From Acidobacteriota bacterium (GTDB taxonomy: Bacteria; Acidobacteriota; Thermoanaerobaculia; Multivoradales; JAHEKO01): a stretch of 16,524 nucleotides of DNA. A program made the position numbers and the translations under genes. The stretch spans positions 1-16,524 of the forward strand of contig JAOTZA010000035.1 in assembly GCA_029861655.1 (NCBI GenBank), given 5' to 3'. Below are positions 13,204 to 16,524 of the stretch, piece by piece. The notes beneath the pieces are model-generated. The model had not been told where the DNA came from. It made no database searches and saw nothing but the letters and a program-made list of their open reading frames with translations. The stretch's first letter is position 1. The number at the start of each line of letters is the position of its first letter.

Positions 13204-14389
13204 AGGCGAGCAACCGCAAGAGCTCCGTCTGCTTGTCGCCGCCAGTTACCTCGACCCCCTCGGGCGTCAGCGCGATGTTGATCTCGGTGCGGACGCCAAA
13301 GTCTCCTTCGAAATAGATCCCCGGTTCGATCGAAAAGCCCGTCATCGGGGCCAGCCGCCGGGTGTCGTGAGTCTCGAGGTTGTCCATGTTGGCGCCCTGG
13401 CCATGGTCCTGGATGCCGATCGAATGACCTGTGCGATGGATGAAGTACTTGCCGTTGCCGGTGTCTTCGATGACCCGGCGCGCGGCGTCGTCGACCTCGA
13501 AACCTCGCACGGGATCGCCGGGATAGCGGTTCTGGATCAGTTCGAGTGCCGCATCGCGGGCGCGCATGTCGATGTCGAAGATCTCGGTTTGACGGTCGGT
13601 GGCGCTTGTCGCGCACACGCCGCACCAGCAGATGTCGGCATAGATCGACTCGGGCGGCTTCTCCTTCGCCCACAGATCGATCAAAAGAAAGTCTCCTTTG
13701 CGGATCGGAGAGCTCTTGTCGGGACCCGGCTGGTAGTGTGGATCGGCGCTGTGGGCGTTGACGCCGACGATCGGCGGCGATTCGGTCCACAGGCCGTTCT
13801 GCTCGAACTGCTCCAGAATGAACTTTTGAATGTCGTGCTCGTCGGCAATGCCGCCGGCCGCCAGAGTCCTGCCGACTCGGTCAAAAGCGGCCAAAACAAT
13901 CCGGTGGAGATGGGTCGAGGCGCGGCGGTGACTCTCCAGTTGCTCCGGGCTCCATACGGCCGCAAACTGCTGCACGAGCTCCGCCGAAGTCTCGAGCGTG
14001 ACTCCGGCGCCCCTTAACCGCTCGGCGGTTCCGGCGTCGAGACGAGAGATCGCGGGCAACTCGTTTTCCTGCGAGTACTGGGCCGCGAGGCGCTTGTGTC
14101 CGGCTACGAGGTCGGCCAGGGCCTCCGCATGCTCCTGCCAGGTCAGATAGAAGGACGTCTCCCCCGGCAAGTGCTCGAGCATCGCGGGTTCGAGCCGGTG
14201 GGCGAGCTTCCGCGGCTCGCCGCGGGTCGGTATCAAGTAGTAACAACGCCGGGTAACAAGGATGTCGCCGGTGAGCCCGAGAAGCTCGAGCGCCACGGGG
14301 TCGTTGTTCTGGAAACAGCAAAAAAACCAGCCGTCTACCCCGGCTTCGGCGAGGGCTTCTTGAATGGCGGGGATCTTTTCGTTGAGCAT
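13202..14389 (-). CDS. M24-family metallopeptidase (Xaa-Pro aminopeptidase type)
   Basis: A 395-aa protein with a creatinase-like N-terminal domain (about 1-145) and a C-terminal pita-bread domain (about 150-395). All five metal ligands are visible: D238 (LLIDLW), D252 (YADI), H322 (HRTGHSIG), E355 (SIEPGIYF) and E369 (RTEIN). The second-shell His (H318) is also present. Such enzymes release the N-terminal residue preceding Pro, or hydrolyse dipeptides, in the cytoplasm with Mn or Co. The N-terminal domain contains an unusual C-C pair (24-25). The start ATG is preceded by AGGGAGAG (Shine-Dalgarno) at 5-6 nt, unlike the neighbours that appear leaderless. It lies 43 bp downstream of the TlpA-like lipoprotein gene on the same strand, so co-transcription is possible. 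Confidence 0.92.
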   Translation of the reverse strand: MLNEKIPAIQEALAEAGVDGWFFCCFQNNDPVALELLGLTGDILVTRRCYYLIPTRGEPRKLAHRLEPAMLEHLPGETSFYLTWQEHAEALADLVAGHKRLAAQYSQENELPAISRLDAGTAERLRGAGVTLETSAELVQQFAAVWSPEQLESHRRASTHLHRIVLAAFDRVGRTLAAGGIADEHDIQKFILEQFEQNGLWTESPPIVGVNAHSADPHYQPGPDKSSPIRKGDFLLIDLWAKEKPPESIYADICWCGVCATSATDRQTEIFDIDMRARDAALELIQNRYPGDPVRGFEVDDAARRVIEDTGNGKYFIHRTGHSIGIQDHGQGANMDNLETHDTRRLAPMTGFSIEPGIYFEGDFGVRTEINIALTPEGVEVTGGDKQTELLRLLA

Positions 14390-14432
14390 CGTCTCTCCCT
14401 ATGTGATTCTCATTCGGCTCGCGCACCGATCG

Positions 14433-15713
14433 TCACACCGGTTCCGCCAGCAGTTCTTCGATCAACGCCTCGAGCTCGGCGACGAGGTTCTCGTGATGCT
14501 CGCCGGTTCCGGGCCCGGCGTAGCCGGTGTGGATCTTTCGTACCCGGCCGTCACGGCCCATGAAGACGGTTGTCGGATAGGCGACGACCGCACTCAAATC
14601 GGGCAGTATCTCGGCCGCTTTCTTCTTGTCCGAGACACCGGCCAGGAGGAGCTGAAACTCGATGCCGTGGCGTTTGGCGTAGCGCCGGACCTGCTCTCGG
14701 TCGCGTTCGACGTCGCCAGTGAATTCGAAGGCCAACCCGACGATCTCGAGCCCACGCTCACGATAGCGCCGGTACCAGTCCGCCAGATAGGGCGCGTTGT
14801 CATTGCAGTTCGGGCACCACGAGCCGAAGATGTCGACCAGGACGACCTTGCCGTCAAAGCGGGGATCCTCGAGGCTCAACTCACGGCCCTCGAGATCCGG
14901 CAAGCGAAACCCGAACCGGCCATCGTCATTGGTCAGCCCGACAAGCGCCCAATCATCGGACAGCACCGCGGTTTGTTCGTCGATTCGGTGGGCCGTCCAG
15001 GTCGCGTGATATGTCTCGCGGGACCAGAAATCACCGTCTAGCGATCCGTCGGATGCCTGCGTTGCCTGGAACAAGAAGGCATGGCCGCCGTCAAAGGTGG
15101 ACAGGCGCAGGACGCCTGCTTCGAACGATCCTTCAAGGAAGCGATAGTCCCCTGTCGGAGTCATGAAGGTTCCGGTCACCTGCGAGCCGTCTTGCTCGAA
15201 CTCACCGCGTGCGAGCCAGGTACTCGAATCGTCGGTGAATTCCACCGCCCAGTCGCCCGCGACCGAGGCGTTCGAGCCGGTTTCGGCATCGCGCTCCTCG
15301 GGCGGCAGAAAGCGCCGGTCGTCTCCCTTGAACGCTTCGAAGGGCATCCGGCTGAGACCCTTGGGGACTGTTTTTGTCCATTCGCCGCTCAACCGCTCAC
15401 CATCCGGATCTACCTGTGCCCGAATCGTGGAGTCGTACCAGGCGAAGTCCAGACTCACTTCTCGGCCGTTGATCGAGACGGCACTGAACGGTGCCTCTTC
15501 GGCGCCGGTGACCGCGGCGGCCCGCAACCCTGTCTTTTCGTTGCGGATCACGAGGGTAAACGGCAACTGGCCACCCGGCGAACCGAGAACGGCCCGCCAG
15601 CTGCCCACGATGTCGGTTGGTGCTGCTGGTGTGGGAGCTACCGCGGCGGGTCCGCAACTCGTCGCGCCGGCCAGGATCGAGCAAGCGATGGCGGCGGTTG
15701 TGGAAGCACGCAT
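14433..15713 (-). CDS. TlpA-like thioredoxin-fold lipoprotein with two N-terminal beta-rich domains
   Basis: A 426-aa exported protein. The N-terminus is a probable lipoprotein signal (A-G-A-T-S-C, lipidated C20) followed by a Pro/Ala linker. Residues about 35-115 and 150-242 look like two copies of a beta-barrel (lipocalin-like) domain. Each starts G-(S/D)-W and closes with a G-x-L-x-G-(E/D)-(W/F) element. Residues about 265-420 are a TlpA/ResA thioredoxin domain with active site SWCPNC (C300, C303) and cis-Pro loop AYPTT (P380). The role is probably periplasmic disulfide reduction or exchange, perhaps with a substrate bound by the beta domains; the partner is unknown. The start ATG has a TAGAAT 6 nt upstream and no Shine-Dalgarno, so the mRNA is probably leaderless. 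It is divergent from the TerB-like gene. Confidence 0.85.
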   Translation of the reverse strand: MRASTTAAIACSILAGATSCGPAAVAPTPAAPTDIVGSWRAVLGSPGGQLPFTLVIRNEKTGLRAAAVTGAEEAPFSAVSINGREVSLDFAWYDSTIRAQVDPDGERLSGEWTKTVPKGLSRMPFEAFKGDDRRFLPPEERDAETGSNASVAGDWAVEFTDDSSTWLARGEFEQDGSQVTGTFMTPTGDYRFLEGSFEAGVLRLSTFDGGHAFLFQATQASDGSLDGDFWSRETYHATWTAHRIDEQTAVLSDDWALVGLTNDDGRFGFRLPDLEGRELSLEDPRFDGKVVLVDIFGSWCPNCNDNAPYLADWYRRYRERGLEIVGLAFEFTGDVERDREQVRRYAKRHGIEFQLLLAGVSDKKKAAEILPDLSAVVAYPTTVFMGRDGRVRKIHTGYAGPGTGEHHENLVAELEALIEELLAEPV

Positions 15714-15719
15714 CGGGCG

Positions 15720-15725
15720 ATTCTA
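15720..15725 (-). promoter_or_regulatory. -10-like TAGAAT, leaderless-type promoter of the TlpA-like gene
   Basis: TAGAAT (5 of 6 to TATAAT) ends exactly 6 nt before the ATG at 15713. On the other strand, TATCCT (15768-15773) is a possible -10 for the divergent TerB-like gene, 24 nt before its ATG. Confidence 0.45.
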
Positions 15726-15797
15726 CTCTCGGGATCGAGACCGAAGAACCTGACGAGAGAGATCGAGTATCCTTCGCCGAGCGAGGCACATGCTGGA

Positions 15798-16340
15798 ATG
15801 TCTATTCTCGAGAAGCTCTTTGGGAGCAAGAGCAGTGCGGCGGCGGAGGAGGCTGGTGATACCGAGACTGTGCGGCGGATCGTTGGACGGCTCGAGTCCC
15901 TGGAGCCCGAGCAGGCCAGGTTCATTGCGGCCTTTGCGTACATCCTGGGCCGGGTTGCGCATGCGGACCGCCATATCAGCGAGCAAGAGACCCTGGCGAT
16001 GGAAGAGATCGTGCTGCAGCTGGGCCATCTACCGGAGGACCAGGCGATCCTGGTTGTCCAGATCGCCAAGAGTCAGAACCAGCTCTTTGGCGGAACCGAG
16101 AATTTTCTCGTCACCCGAGAATTCAGGGACCTTGCCAGCCGCGAGCAGCGCCAGGAACTTCTCGATTGCCTGTTTGCGGTATCGGTAGCCGATGACTCGA
16201 TCTCGACCGTCGAGGAAAACCAGATCCGGCAGATTTCGAGCGAACTGGGCTTTACCCACGGCGAGTATGTCGCCAAGCGCGGCAAGTACTCTGACAAGCG
16301 AGAGGTAATGCGTAGCTTCCGCAAGAGCCGAGAAAAATGA
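15798..16340 (+). CDS. TerB-like (tellurite-resistance TerB family) protein
   Basis: A 180-aa cytoplasmic, all-helical protein. Residues about 38-165 fit the TerB fold. They hold two pseudo-symmetric helical halves, each with an acidic metal-binding signature: VAHADRHISEQE (53-64) and VADDSISTVEEN (about 129-140), both followed by a helix with L-x-L-G or E-L-G-F. TerB-like domains bind divalent metal and occur in stress and envelope-associated systems; the specific role here is unknown. The frame is open far upstream, but that part is antisense to the TlpA-like gene and has no family resemblance, so the start is ATG 15798. Only a weak Shine-Dalgarno (CTGGA) is visible. The stop overlaps the next gene's start as ATGA (16337-16340), so the two are translationally coupled. 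Confidence 0.82.
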   Translation: MSILEKLFGSKSSAAAEEAGDTETVRRIVGRLESLEPEQARFIAAFAYILGRVAHADRHISEQETLAMEEIVLQLGHLPEDQAILVVQIAKSQNQLFGGTENFLVTREFRDLASREQRQELLDCLFAVSVADDSISTVEENQIRQISSELGFTHGEYVAKRGKYSDKREVMRSFRKSREK

Positions 16341-16524
16341 AGCTGCGAGATGAACCCCGACGCCGGCGCCCGTGGATCGTTCCGGTCTTGCTTCTCCCGG
16401 TGGTGGCGGCGGTGCTCCTGGCGACATTGCGTACGGGGTCGGCGCCCGAGATTTCGATCGATCCGGAACTCCCCGGATTTGGCAGAAGGACCCCGGTCGA
16501 TGTGTTGCTTGCGGCCAGTGGTCG
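16337..16524 (+). CDS. Membrane-anchored exported protein, N-terminus only (possibly an M23 peptidase)
   Basis: The first 62 codons are present; the gene runs off the right edge. It has a short cytoplasmic basic stretch (R-R-R-R), one hydrophobic segment (about residues 13-31, an anchor or uncleaved signal) and then an extracytoplasmic part beginning APEISIDPELPGFGRRTPVDV. I recall a similar opening in Gram-negative M23-type peptidases that carry a beta-sandwich domain before the catalytic domain, but no catalytic motif is within the window, so that is a guess. The ATGA overlap with the TerB-like gene indicates one operon. Confidence 0.65.
   Translation, partial: MKLRDEPRRRRPWIVPVLLLPVVAAVLLATLRTGSAPEISIDPELPGFGRRTPVDVLLAASG

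Noticed and set aside
13091..14017. A 308-codon plus-strand frame over the M24 peptidase gene
   Set aside because: The minus-strand peptidase keeps all five metal ligands; the plus frame is its shadow. Its first residues merely translate the dispersed repeat.
15081..15797. In-frame upstream extension of the TerB-like gene (to 419 residues)
   Set aside because: The extension is antisense to the TlpA-like gene, with no TerB or other domain. The natural N-terminus begins at ATG 15798.
1..16524. CRISPR array, tRNA, rRNA, transposase, toxin-antitoxin or defence system
   Set aside because: I looked on both strands and found no regular short spacer repeats, no tRNA-like cloverleaf with a CCA end, and no transposase, nuclease or antitoxin motifs. 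The gene content is metabolic and envelope-related.

Overview
The window is about 16.5 kb of GC-rich DNA (roughly 60-65% G+C by eye) and reads as ordinary bacterial chromosome. I see no phage, IS element, CRISPR array, tRNA or rRNA. Several traits suggest a Gram-negative, lipid-storing environmental bacterium: an outer-membrane beta-barrel protein, a wax-ester/triacylglycerol synthase, a secreted beta-helix protein with Pmp-type repeats, a secreted M20 amidohydrolase and a lipoprotein thioredoxin. Acidobacteriota (Thermoanaerobaculia-like) would fit, but that placement is inference from gene style and not from a marker gene.

Layout: positions 1-2726 lie on the minus strand. They hold the 5' end of a quinone-oxidoreductase-like gene, a 5-formyltetrahydrofolate cyclo-ligase, a 29-codon remnant of an alkaline-phosphatase-superfamily gene, and a secreted parallel beta-helix protein. 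Positions 2798-10837 lie on the plus strand. They hold a secreted protein of unknown function tightly coupled to a CstB-like persulfide dioxygenase-rhodanese, an outer-membrane barrel protein, a secreted M20 amidohydrolase, a CDF zinc exporter, an alpha/beta hydrolase and a WS/DGAT acyltransferase. Positions 10869-15713 lie on the minus strand. They hold a tiny membrane protein, an arginase-family protein, a degenerate squalene/phytoene-synthase-like protein, an M24 Xaa-Pro-type peptidase and a TlpA-like lipoprotein. Positions 15798-16524 lie on the plus strand and hold a TerB-like protein that overlaps by ATGA the start of a membrane-anchored protein running off the window.

Functional links visible from the order: the secreted protein at 2798 and the persulfide dioxygenase-rhodanese form an operon with a 5-bp gap, the latter acting in sulfide/persulfide detoxification. 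The hydrolase and WS/DGAT pair (9 or 15 bp apart) points to neutral-lipid metabolism. The rest look like single-gene units with their own promoters.

The most notable non-coding signals are these. (i) A TANNNT-like -10 hexamer lies exactly 6-7 nt before the start codon of at least six genes that lack a Shine-Dalgarno, which suggests leaderless mRNAs. (ii) A 20-bp copy of one such promoter region is repeated in inverted orientation 122 bp away. (iii) A hairpin-plus-tail repeat occurs in two intergenic regions with its stem kept but its inner bases changed. (iv) A gene remnant sits between two intact genes. No gap between genes exceeds 300 bp; the longest (5834-6121) is described.
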